From: an uncultured Bacteroidales bacterium
GTDB taxonomy: Bacteria > Bacteroidota > Bacteroidia > Bacteroidales > Muribaculaceae
Assembly (NCBI GenBank): GCA_902782465.1
Contig: CACZNH010000008.1
Location: 1 to 64,000 of the forward strand
Direction: 5' to 3'
DNA length: 64,000 nucleotides
Shown here piece by piece: positions 53,090 through 61,182 of the stretch (positions are counted from its first letter, which is position 1; each line of letters starts with the position of its first letter). A model generated the notes under the pieces. That model was not told the DNA's origin. It saw only the letters and a program-made list of their open reading frames with translations, and searched no databases. The position numbers and the translations under genes are program-made.

Positions 53090-53488
53090 CTAGAATTTCA
53101 TGTAGAGGCGGCGGTTGCGCCCTGCGCGATGGCTGATGTGAATCCAACTGCAGCCTTTCTCGTCGATGCATTGGTCGACGGGCAGGTTCAGGCGCTTGAT
53201 GAGCGCCAGCAGGCGGCGGTTGCCGCTGCGCGTGCCGACGGTGATGTCGGCCGCCTCGCCTCGCTGATGCTGGCTGCCGGGTGTGCCTCCCACGGCTTTG
53301 TTCAACAGGGGGCAGCGGTAGCCGCTGTTGACGCGGATGGGGCCGCCCCAGGCCTCGCGCAGCGGGTCGAGCACCTTGTCAACCAGTTCCTTCAGTGCGG
53401 TGACGGCACTGGCAGGCGGCGTGTTGTCGATGCGTAGCCGCCTGGCCGTCGCCGAGCGCGTCAATTCCTCGATGGTGAAGTACTTCAT
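53090..53488 (-). CDS. M15-family D,D-peptidase (phage-endolysin-like)
   Basis: 132 residues, Peptidase_M15_3 type, cutting cell-wall peptide crosslinks or D-Ala-D-Ala ends. Core I-R-V-N-S-G-Y-R-C-P near residue 51; zinc ligands His74 in S-Q-H-Q-R-G-E-A-A-D, Asp81, and His117 in W-I-H-I-S-H. All ligands are present, so the enzyme should be active. No signal peptide, so export needs a holin-like route or lysis. The start at 53488 overlaps the capsid gene stop (ATGA), which shows translational coupling; a longer 148-codon reading would extend into the capsid gene and lacks support. Confidence 0.9.
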   Translation of the reverse strand: MKYFTIEELTRSATARRLRIDNTPPASAVTALKELVDKVLDPLREAWGGPIRVNSGYRCPLLNKAVGGTPGSQHQRGEAADITVGTRSGNRRLLALIKRLNLPVDQCIDEKGCSWIHISHRAGRNRRLYMKF

Positions 53489-54891
53489 CGGTAATTGATG
53501 CGCATGTGCGCCTTGGGATAGCGCAGCACCAGACACGAAGCTTCGGTCATCACCAGCGCGTCAACGTTGCGCACGCCGCTCTTCTTCAGGTTCAGCTGTT
53601 CGGTGCTGAAGGGGATGTGTACATACTTCTGGATATACTCGGGGTCGATGACGATGCCGTTCTCGCTCATGCCCATCTCGTCGAAGACCTCGCTGAGCAG
53701 GAGGTAGAGGCAACCAAACTTGGACCTCAACTCGGTGAAGTCGATACCCCATTTGGACACATGCTGGTTGGCCGTGATGACGCGGGTGTAGTCCAGCTTG
53801 CTGATGCGGCTGATGAGTCCGCTGCCGCCGATGAGAATCTTGCGCTTGCTGCCGGCATTGCCGGTGAATGCGTCGTGCATCAGGTCAATCATCCTGCTGG
53901 CATCGAAGTCCAAACTCGACTCGATATAGAAGTCCTTGCCGGCCTGGTTCCAGATGCCGCCCGTGAAGTAGATGTGCTCCTTCTTGCTGTTGTCCCACAG
54001 CTGGCGTGCAGCACCGAACAGGAACGACTTCTCCATGCCCAGTCGCATGTCGTAGATGGCGGCCTCCTCCTGGTCGCTCATCGTCCAGCCCACTTCCTTG
54101 TTGGCGAGGCGCTGCAGCGTGGATTGCTCGACCTGCATCTTGAAAATCTGGCACAGGTTGCGGCCCTTGGTGGGCAAGGCCTCGAACTGCGGCGACTGCA
54201 CGTCGAGCTCACTGGCGGCACGACCCATGCGCACCAGGTAGGTACCCTGAGGGATGGCGGGAATGCAGTTGCTGACACCGCCCACCGTGGGTCCGTTCAC
54301 GGCCATCACTTTCACACCGTCCTCGTTGCGGTCCAGGACGTAGAGGATGAGGTCCTGGGTGCTCTCGGAGGTGCCATTGTTCTGATAGCCCGAGACGCCA
54401 CGCACGAGAATCGTGTCGGTAGCATCAAAAATCTCGTCATTGCCGGTGCTGATGGTGGCGATGGGAGTCTCACCGGCGTTCTCGGGGTTGGTCTCGGAGA
54501 CATCCTCCAGCAGTTGTGTCATCGTGGGCTTGGTGTCCACGCGGTAGAAATCGACGACCATGCTGCCGGCATGCTTGCTGCCTGCATAGCGCGAAATTTG
54601 GTCGATGGGCGTGGACATGGGGCGGATTTTCACGATTTGCTGGTCAATCTCGTTGAGCAACAGGTCGGGTGACCCCTCGCGGCTCAGCTCGGTGGTGAGC
54701 GGACCGTCAACGACGTGGCGACCGCCATCGGCACCGGGAACCACCATACCCACGACGGCAAGCGTGGTGCTGCTTGTTACCATACCGCATGACGCCAAAA
54801 TGGCGATGAGGATAACGGTGATGACAAAGATGACTAACTTCTTGTGGTTGCGCATCCAGCGCAGAACCTTAGTGAAATGAATAATGTTCAT
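53485..54891 (-). CDS. Major-capsid-like protein (SU10/HK97-fold) with N-terminal membrane/lipoprotein signal
   Basis: 468 residues. Residues about 50-468 resemble SU10-type major capsid proteins: L-T-T-E-L-S-R-E-G-S-P-D-L-L-L near 65, a central helix-rich part, and a closing G-V-R-N-V-D-A-L-V-M-T-E-A-S. In front is an unusual extension: a basic stretch (R11-K18), a hydrophobic helix (about 19-34) and a lipobox L-A-S-C at Cys35. The far start is favoured because its context AAAACCATGAA is the same as at the portal and scaffold-like genes; the alternative Met37 has no such context. It may be membrane- or lipid-anchored, which is unexpected for a capsid. Confidence 0.72.
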   Translation of the reverse strand: MNIIHFTKVLRWMRNHKKLVIFVITVILIAILASCGMVTSSTTLAVVGMVVPGADGGRHVVDGPLTTELSREGSPDLLLNEIDQQIVKIRPMSTPIDQISRYAGSKHAGSMVVDFYRVDTKPTMTQLLEDVSETNPENAGETPIATISTGNDEIFDATDTILVRGVSGYQNNGTSESTQDLILYVLDRNEDGVKVMAVNGPTVGGVSNCIPAIPQGTYLVRMGRAASELDVQSPQFEALPTKGRNLCQIFKMQVEQSTLQRLANKEVGWTMSDQEEAAIYDMRLGMEKSFLFGAARQLWDNSKKEHIYFTGGIWNQAGKDFYIESSLDFDASRMIDLMHDAFTGNAGSKRKILIGGSGLISRISKLDYTRVITANQHVSKWGIDFTELRSKFGCLYLLLSEVFDEMGMSENGIVIDPEYIQKYVHIPFSTEQLNLKKSGVRNVDALVMTEASCLVLRYPKAHMRINYR

Positions 54892-54970
54892 GGTTTTAAA
54901 GATTTAAATGGTTAGTAAAAAAAGTGTTTCTTGGCAATTGCCATCTAATACCTATTATCTATTATCTATC

Positions 54971-55327
54971 TCAGTCCCAGATGCTGCGGCGGCAGTATTG
55001 GGGAAAGACCGGATTGGTCTCGGAGGATTCTGCCGAGTCTCGCTCAGGCGGCAGTACGGTCTCGATTTTCTCGTTGCGGCCGCGCAGGTAACCCTCGGCA
55101 TCGGCATTCTGGACATCGGCATCATGTGTGATGCCGCGGGCAAGGGTGCTCAGCAACTCGGATGATAGCGATGCGGGAGCCATACCGTCGATGAGTTGGG
55201 CCAGGCGATTGCTGGTGTCCTCGTCGAGCCCGAGTTCGGTGATCTTGTTGGCAAGGGTGGGGGAGGCGGACGGCTCTGGGGCCTGTGCCTCTTGTGGTTG
55301 TTCACGGTTTTCTTCTTCGTTCTTCAT
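54971..55327 (-). CDS. Small acidic scaffold-like protein in capsid locus
   Basis: 118 residues. The N-terminal third is rich in E, Q, P and A (disordered); about 25-75 is helical; the end is R-S-I-W-D. Position between portal and capsid genes, small size and acidic, helical nature fit a scaffold or assembly protein of tailed-phage heads, but no domain is recognised. Starts with the locus-typical AAAACCATGAA context. Gaps to the neighbours are 79 (capsid) and 37 (portal) bases. Confidence 0.6.
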   Translation of the reverse strand: MKNEEENREQPQEAQAPEPSASPTLANKITELGLDEDTSNRLAQLIDGMAPASLSSELLSTLARGITHDADVQNADAEGYLRGRNEKIETVLPPERDSAESSETNPVFPQYCRRSIWD

Positions 55328-55364
55328 GGTTTTACTTGTTTAGTTAATCAATAATGTTAGTAGT

Positions 55365-56783
55365 TTAACGTGAGGACATTGCTAGAATTTTGCGGTCTCG
55401 CTGGCGGCGGAAGGCCTGGAACGTCTCATAGACGTCGCTCAGGGCGATGTTGGCGTTTTCGCTTTGCAACTGATAGGCGTTGGCACTGACGACGGTGGGC
55501 TCTTTGCCCTGTAGGGCACCGCTCACACCGCTGATTTCCTCAAACAGGCGCATCTGCAGTTCAATCATCTGGTAGGCACCGATGTTGGTGCCGTTGACGT
55601 TGACCTGTTCGGGCTTGGCATCGCTGTAGCGCGGGTTGTAGGGCAGCAGCCCTCCAGCACTGGACCAGCAGCGGCGTGCGTCTTCCCAGGTCCATCCGTC
55701 AGGCAGAGCCGTCTCGGGGAACAGCAGCACCCCCTTGGCGCAGGAGCGCATCACCTGGTCGAGCAGCGAGATGAGGCGGTTGACGTGCTTCTGTGTATCG
55801 ATGATGTCTTCGACCACGGCATGCACCTCGCCGTCGGTGAGCGGGTAGAGTTTGATGACAAAGGGGTGGCTGCCGTGTGCCCATGGAGAGTCATATTCGC
55901 ACAGCAGGTCACCCATGGGGCTGAACCAGCGGCAGTGCCACACGGTGGCGATGTCCCAGCGTGTGGTGACATCGGGATGACCCTTCAGGCGGCTGGCAGC
56001 ACTGGCGGGTTCCACGGTGAGTGTTCCCTCGCGGCGGTTGTGGCACACGGTCACTTCGCGGCTCTCCAGGGTCCACACCTCGATGGCACGGCACTTGCCG
56101 TCGCGGGCATGCCAAAAGTCCGTCCCCAGTTGCGAGTCGGCGCCCAGACGCGTCGTGAAGTCGGCAAGGCGTTGCTCGGCGCCATCGGTGTACAGACGCC
56201 GCACCCATGCCGCCTTGCGCGGGTTACCACCGGCCACGCGGCGCAGCAGTTGGGCGATGTTCAGGTCGTGAAGCTGTCCGATGAGTTCGCAGTCCCAGGC
56301 GCGGGTGTCGTTCATCGGCCCTGTGAACAGGCGGTTCACGTTCACGTTGTCGACCCTCACGCGTTCGTCACCGCCAGGTTCGTGGCAGGTGTCCACGCGC
56401 TGGATGCAACATCCCGAAATCAGGAACTCCTCTAGGGCCCGGCTGTCGAGTTCGTTTAGTTCGTTGTCCTCGGCAACGGCTGAGGGCGCTGTCTGTTTCC
56501 CGTCATCACTGTTGATGTACTGGGCGCGGAAACGGCCTACGATAGTCTTCACCAGCTGGCGAATCAGGTTGTTGGTGATGCTCTGGCAGCCTTGGCTGGC
56601 AAGGTGCTCACCCTCGGTCATCAGGCGCCCCTCGTGGTCTCGCACCAGGTCTCCCCACTGGTCGCCGTAGGTGAAGCGCTTGTTGCGCAGTCGTGACTGC
56701 CTGAGCCCCGCACCACTCATCCAGGCCTGGTAAGCTGCCTGCAGCACTTGAGTGTGCCGCTCATTGGTTGTTGGTGTTTTCAT
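55365..56783 (-). CDS. Phage portal-like protein
   Basis: 472 residues, size of SPP1/P22-related portal cores. N-terminal part with R-N-K-R-F-T-Y-G-D-Q-W and N-N-L-I-R-Q-L-V-K-T, a central beta/helix portion, the stem-like D-I-I-D-T-Q-K-H-V-N-R-L-I-S-L-L-D-Q-V-M near 320, and a C-terminal helix E-I-S-G-V-S-G-A-L-Q-G-K-E typical of portal crown/clip regions. In phages it forms the 12-mer through which DNA enters the head. No terminase gene is next to it, so DNA packaging by a dedicated motor is not evident. First gene of the operon. Confidence 0.8.
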   Translation of the reverse strand: MKTPTTNERHTQVLQAAYQAWMSGAGLRQSRLRNKRFTYGDQWGDLVRDHEGRLMTEGEHLASQGCQSITNNLIRQLVKTIVGRFRAQYINSDDGKQTAPSAVAEDNELNELDSRALEEFLISGCCIQRVDTCHEPGGDERVRVDNVNVNRLFTGPMNDTRAWDCELIGQLHDLNIAQLLRRVAGGNPRKAAWVRRLYTDGAEQRLADFTTRLGADSQLGTDFWHARDGKCRAIEVWTLESREVTVCHNRREGTLTVEPASAASRLKGHPDVTTRWDIATVWHCRWFSPMGDLLCEYDSPWAHGSHPFVIKLYPLTDGEVHAVVEDIIDTQKHVNRLISLLDQVMRSCAKGVLLFPETALPDGWTWEDARRCWSSAGGLLPYNPRYSDAKPEQVNVNGTNIGAYQMIELQMRLFEEISGVSGALQGKEPTVVSANAYQLQSENANIALSDVYETFQAFRRQRDRKILAMSSR

Positions 56784-56848
56784 GGTTTTACTGTTTATTA
56801 TGTTCTCTTTATCAACTAAATGCTAACAGCTAAAAACTGTTCACGCTG

Positions 56849-56856
56849 CAAAATTA
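56849..56856 (-). promoter_or_regulatory. -7 element for the capsid operon
   Basis: TAATTTTG on the minus strand, 65 bases before the portal start. Host-type promoter element; the nearest upstream TTTG is at 27 bases, outside the usual range. Confidence 0.5.
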
Positions 56857-56906
56857 TAACCTGTGGATTCTGCTCCACCATGTCAAAAAGCACAAACTGC
56901 AAAAAA

Positions 56907-56938
56907 AACCGCTTCCCGCTTTTTCGCGGGAGGCGGTT
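56907..56938 (-). terminator. Intrinsic terminator of the gene at 57002
   Basis: Stem AACCGCCTCCCGC with GCGGGAAGCGGTT (one G-U) on the minus strand, followed directly by eight T. Separates the sorting-tail protein gene from the capsid operon. Confidence 0.85.
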
Positions 56939-57001
56939 CATGAAAAAACTACCTTTCTTTATTACTGATGCGGACTCCGAGGAGCACGCCGCAGTTGTTT
57001 T

Positions 57002-58231
57002 TTACTTGATGACCTTGGCGGTGGTGCGGGTGCCGTCGGTGTAGGTGGTAACAACGATGTTCACACCATCAACGGGCTCCTGGCTCATCTGACCAGCAAG
57101 GTTGTAGTAAGCTACGTTGGCAACAGCCTTCTGACCGTTAATCTCATCAACAGCCGTCATGTCCTTGTTGATGTTGACAGTGATGTCGGTGTACATGTCG
57201 GTGAAGGAGAGTTCCTGGCTGTACTTGCCGTCAACAACGATAACATAGGTCTTGGAGTGGTCCAGGCTGTAGTAGTTGCCATCCTCGGCTGGAGCAACCA
57301 GCTCACCAATCTGGTCGCCATCCATCGTCCACAGCTCAACGTCGGCTGCCAGCTCGGGCAGGTTGACGCGGATGTCGCTGGTGAAGTAGGGAGTGCGGAA
57401 GGCGGGCAGACGGTGCTCGGGCAGGTTGTACCAGTAGGTCAGCAGATTCTCGGGAATCTGGTCCACTACCTCGGAGCTGAAGCAGTACTGTCCCGAACGC
57501 ATCAGGCTGGCAACGGGCAACTCAGCGTCGTCATAGGCCATGTAGCGATACATCATGTGAATATCCTCCCAGTTGCACATCCACAGGGTGAGGTAGATGC
57601 TCTCACCGGTGTACAGGAAGGGGATGTTCCTGCCTTCTTCGTCCTTAACGTTGAAGGGGCAGTCCACGATGGTAGAGGGTTCAATGGCCCTGGCCATGAG
57701 GTCAAATTCGCTGATGTAACCAGGATGGTTGCCGAAGCCGCCGCGGCAGTTGACGGTGTCGGTCAGAAGCTCTCCGTCGGGGATATTCCACCAAACGCGA
57801 TAGCCATTACCAAACCACTCGTCATACTCGTTCAGCTCCTCACCATCAGCGATGTTCTTGCACCATGCCACTACGTCGAGGTAGGTGACGCCTCTTGTGG
57901 TGGCGTCGGTGGCTACGTCATAGCCGTCGAGGGCAAGACCGATAACCTTTGCATTGGCAGGGAGGGTGGGAGTACCCTTGGTGATGTCACCGTTAGAGAA
58001 GTCTGTGCTGGTAACAACATACTCAGGCTGGAACTTCATCATGCGCATACCGGGGTCAAAGTCGGGGTAATTCTGAATGTGCTGATAATGCTCAATGTCA
58101 ATGGGCAGTGCGAACAACAGAGTGTCGCCAGCGGGTTGAGGAACATTAACAGCCGTGATGTCGGTATAGGCATTAGCAACACCAAAACCGGCCACAAGCA
58201 TCAAAAAAGTGGAAAGTAAAACCTTTTTCAT
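57002..58231 (-). CDS. Secreted protein of unknown function with C-terminal sorting-like tail
   Basis: 409 residues. Signal peptide 1-21, a large middle part without recognised domains (Trp- and Asp-rich, with D-I-T in several places), and a C-terminal segment of about 45 residues (V-A-Y-Y-N-L-A-G-Q, then G-V-N-I-V-V-T-T-Y, then K-V-I-K) that resembles the sorting tail of Bacteroidetes type IX secretion cargo or the related short tails in Prevotella-like species. This suggests surface export, but the T9SS itself is not in this window. Own promoter and terminator. Confidence 0.75.
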   Translation of the reverse strand: MKKVLLSTFLMLVAGFGVANAYTDITAVNVPQPAGDTLLFALPIDIEHYQHIQNYPDFDPGMRMMKFQPEYVVTSTDFSNGDITKGTPTLPANAKVIGLALDGYDVATDATTRGVTYLDVVAWCKNIADGEELNEYDEWFGNGYRVWWNIPDGELLTDTVNCRGGFGNHPGYISEFDLMARAIEPSTIVDCPFNVKDEEGRNIPFLYTGESIYLTLWMCNWEDIHMMYRYMAYDDAELPVASLMRSGQYCFSSEVVDQIPENLLTYWYNLPEHRLPAFRTPYFTSDIRVNLPELAADVELWTMDGDQIGELVAPAEDGNYYSLDHSKTYVIVVDGKYSQELSFTDMYTDITVNINKDMTAVDEINGQKAVANVAYYNLAGQMSQEPVDGVNIVVTTYTDGTRTTAKVIK

Positions 58232-58288
58232 AATGTCTTTAATTTTGTATAGTTATAAATATTTGTTCAGTTCACTATATAGATGATG

Positions 58289-58319
58289 CAAAGTTAAACT
58301 AAATTTCTCGATGTAACAA
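58289..58319 (-). promoter_or_regulatory. Promoter of the sorting-tail protein gene
   Basis: TTG (58319-58317), 20 bases, TAACTTTG (58296-58289) on the minus strand, about 60 bases before the start. Confidence 0.7.
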
Positions 58320-58389
58320 GAAGTTCTCCGTTTTTTTTAAAAAAAAACGCGATTTCGTCAAAAATGAGCACGTTGTTGCCGATTTTCAG

Positions 58390-61083
58390 TTACTGGTTCT
58401 TGGCTCGTTGTACCAGTTGGCCCAACAAGAATACAGGCAATGTGCCCAATATTATCCATAGCCAAGTGTCCCACTCGAGCGGGGAGCAGTTGAACAGCGG
58501 ACCAGCAAACTGGACAATGAGAACCTGCCCAACGAAGACAACTGCTGCAACGGTCCAGAACACCTTGCTGTCCTCCATGTTGTTGAATGCACTCTTGCCT
58601 GTGGCAAAAGACCTGGCGTTGAGCATGTTCCAGAATTGCAGGAAGACAAATACGCTAAAGAACACGCCCATCTCATGCGGATTGATGTTGGGGTTGATGC
58701 CGCGGGCAAAGACGGGCCCGCCATTGGCCTCGCGAACGAAGAAATAGAACAGGCCTATCATCAGCACCGCAAAGATGGTGCCGGTCAACATGATGAACTT
58801 CATCATGGCTGGTGTGATGATGCTGGCGCGCGAGTCGCGGGGTTTCTGTCTCATGAGTACGCTGTTGGGCGGCAGCGACGCCAGGGCCAGGGCAGCAAAA
58901 GTGTCCATGATGAGGTTGACCCATAGCATCTGTGTCACGGTGAGGGCCGGCTGCTTGCTGAAGAACGAGCAGATGGCGACAACCAGGCAGGCGCACACGT
59001 TGACCGCAAGCTGGAACAGGATGAAACGCTGAATGTTGCTGTACAGGGAGCGTCCCCACAGGACGGCCTTGTTGATACTGGCAAATGAGTTGTCGAGGAT
59101 GGTGATGTCGCTGGCCTCTTTGGCGACAGCGGTGCCATCGCCCATCGACAGGCCCACTTGTGCCGCGTTGAGGGCTGGCGCATCATTGGTACCATCGCCG
59201 GTTACGGCAACGACCTCGCCCTGTTGCTGCAGGAGCCTGACGAGCCGTGCCTTGTCGTCGGGACGTGCGCGTGCCATGATTTTGATGGCTGCTGCGCGCT
59301 GGGCCGCCTCGTTGTCATCAAGGGCGGCAAAGTCCGGTCCCGTGATAATGGCATCGTCGCCATCGTCATCGGTCCACAAGCCTACCTGGCGGCCGATTTC
59401 GCGTGCCGTGGCTCCTGTGTCTCCAGTGATGATTTTCACCTTCACGCCCGCATTGCGGCAGTCCTGGATGGCGGCGGGTACATCGGCGCGTACAGGATCG
59501 CTGATGGCAACGATTCCCATAAAGGTGAGTTCCTTGCATTTTCCATCCGTCAATTGCTTGATGGCATCCTCGACATCTTGGCCGTCGGGCAATTCAGTGT
59601 AGGCAAACCCCAGCGTGCGCATGGCCTTGGCCTGATAGCTGGCCAGTTCTTCATTAATCTGCTGGAAAGTGACGTCGCCAACTACATTATCGCACAGGCG
59701 CATGACAATCTCAGGGGCGCCCTTGAGCAGCATTAACCGTTTGCCGGTGGTACTGGAGATGACTGTAGCCATGAATTTGTTCATGGTCGAGAACGGCAAC
59801 TGGGTCAGTAATTCACTGCTCTCACGCAGTTCCATGTAATCGGCTCCAGCACTGTGCAGCCACAGCAACAGGGCTCCCTCGGTGGGATTGCCCAGCGCCA
59901 CGATGTTATTGGGGTCGCTGTCGTCAAGGAAGGCTGTGCTGTTGCAGGCGATGCTCTCTTGGACAATCATGCTTGCCTGGTCGTCGGTGAGTTTGTCACC
60001 GTCGATGAGGCCGTAGAAGTGGGCATGATAGACCTGCATCTTGTTTTGGGTGAGCGTGCCGGTCTTGTCGGTACAGATAACGGTGGTGGCTCCCATCGTT
60101 TCACAGGCATGCATGCGGCGCACCAGATTGTTATGCTTCAGCATCTTGCGCATGCTCAACGCCAGTGAAAGGGTTACGCTCATGGGCAGGCCCTCGGGCA
60201 CCGACACAACAATGAGTGTCACGGCCAGCATCACAGTCTCGATGAAATACTGGGCGTCGGCAACAAGGCCTTCGCTGCCGGCAATGAAATACTCAAGCAA
60301 TCGACCCAGCACAAGCAGGCCAGCCATGACATAGCTGCCGCGGGCAATCGTACGTCCCAGACGGTCGAGCTGCTGGGTGAGAGGGGTCTTGACGGCATTG
60401 TCGATTTGGGAGTCTCTGAAGACTTTGCCATATTCCGTCTTGTCACCTACACGTTCCACACGCATGACGGCACCACCCTCGATGATGGTGCTGGCACGGA
60501 GCAACAGGTTGGCAGGATAAGTAGTAGAGCTCTCGTTGGCTGCGGCAATAGCGGCATCATGCGTTTTCCAAGCCGATGGCTCTCCCGTGAAGGAACTCTC
60601 GTCCACGGTGAGGTCGTGGCTGATGACAATGGTGCCGTCGGCTGGAATCTTCTCACCGGTGTCAAGGATGACGATATCATCGACCACGATGTCGCAGCGG
60701 GGAACCTGGGTGACGTGCCCAGCTCGCATCACCTTGACCATAACATGGTCGTCGGTCTGGTTGAGCAGGCGGAATTTCTTGTTGGCGTTGACTTCGACAA
60801 GGAAACCTACCAGTGTGGCAAGCACGATAGCCAGGAAAATGCCCAGCGGCTCAAACAGGATGGTAGCGCCAAGCCCCAACCAAAAGTATTCATAAATGGA
60901 TAGTCCTACCGACAGCATGAGAGCCACCAGCAGAATCTTGATGAGTGGGTCATTGAATTTGTCGAGAAACTGCTTCCACAGCGGTTCACGAGCCGGTGGG
61001 GTGAGCACATTGTCACCATGTTCCTGACGGCTGGCGAGCACTTGCTCGGCAGTCAAGCCCTTATCTAATTTGGCTTTTACCAT
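58390..61083 (-). CDS. Calcium-translocating P-type ATPase (PMCA-type)
   Basis: 897-residue cation pump exporting Ca2+. Actuator motif T-G-E-P-S (166-170) where T-G-E-S is usual; helix-4 ion motif V-P-E-G-L-P (295-300); phosphorylation site D-K-T-G-T-L-T with Asp339; hinge T-G-D-G-T-N-D-A-P near 630; ten transmembrane helices. Short N- and C-terminal tails, without a calmodulin-type domain. The Glu of V-P-E-G and an Asn/Asp in M6 fit type II Ca2+ pumps. It lies 99 bases downstream of the GT2 gene; no promoter box is seen between, so read-through is possible. Confidence 0.94.
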   Translation of the reverse strand: MVKAKLDKGLTAEQVLASRQEHGDNVLTPPAREPLWKQFLDKFNDPLIKILLVALMLSVGLSIYEYFWLGLGATILFEPLGIFLAIVLATLVGFLVEVNANKKFRLLNQTDDHVMVKVMRAGHVTQVPRCDIVVDDIVILDTGEKIPADGTIVISHDLTVDESSFTGEPSAWKTHDAAIAAANESSTTYPANLLLRASTIIEGGAVMRVERVGDKTEYGKVFRDSQIDNAVKTPLTQQLDRLGRTIARGSYVMAGLLVLGRLLEYFIAGSEGLVADAQYFIETVMLAVTLIVVSVPEGLPMSVTLSLALSMRKMLKHNNLVRRMHACETMGATTVICTDKTGTLTQNKMQVYHAHFYGLIDGDKLTDDQASMIVQESIACNSTAFLDDSDPNNIVALGNPTEGALLLWLHSAGADYMELRESSELLTQLPFSTMNKFMATVISSTTGKRLMLLKGAPEIVMRLCDNVVGDVTFQQINEELASYQAKAMRTLGFAYTELPDGQDVEDAIKQLTDGKCKELTFMGIVAISDPVRADVPAAIQDCRNAGVKVKIITGDTGATAREIGRQVGLWTDDDGDDAIITGPDFAALDDNEAAQRAAAIKIMARARPDDKARLVRLLQQQGEVVAVTGDGTNDAPALNAAQVGLSMGDGTAVAKEASDITILDNSFASINKAVLWGRSLYSNIQRFILFQLAVNVCACLVVAICSFFSKQPALTVTQMLWVNLIMDTFAALALASLPPNSVLMRQKPRDSRASIITPAMMKFIMLTGTIFAVLMIGLFYFFVREANGGPVFARGINPNINPHEMGVFFSVFVFLQFWNMLNARSFATGKSAFNNMEDSKVFWTVAAVVFVGQVLIVQFAGPLFNCSPLEWDTWLWIILGTLPVFLLGQLVQRAKNQ

Positions 61084-61182
61084 GAGTGATCGTTCGTTTC
61101 AAGAATTGACAGTGCCCATAAAAGCAGCAAGAACCGTGCCAAATGGGCCGTCTGACCCGCAGAGGGCCAGAACAAAGCAGCA

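Larger units (their letters stand above)
53090..56783 (-). other. Compact capsid locus (portal, scaffold-like, capsid, M15 peptidase)
   Basis: Four co-directional genes with one upstream host-type promoter (56849-56856) and one terminator (53027-53065). Terminase, head-tail connector, tail, integrase and repressor genes are absent, and ordinary chromosomal genes flank it on both sides. Base composition matches the chromosome. Either a strongly reduced prophage or a domesticated capsid system. Confidence 0.7.

Noticed and set aside
53090-56783. Complete prophage
   Set aside because: Only four genes; no integrase, repressor, terminase, tail or lysis cassette beyond the M15 peptidase, no att-like repeats at the borders, and chromosomal genes directly on both sides.
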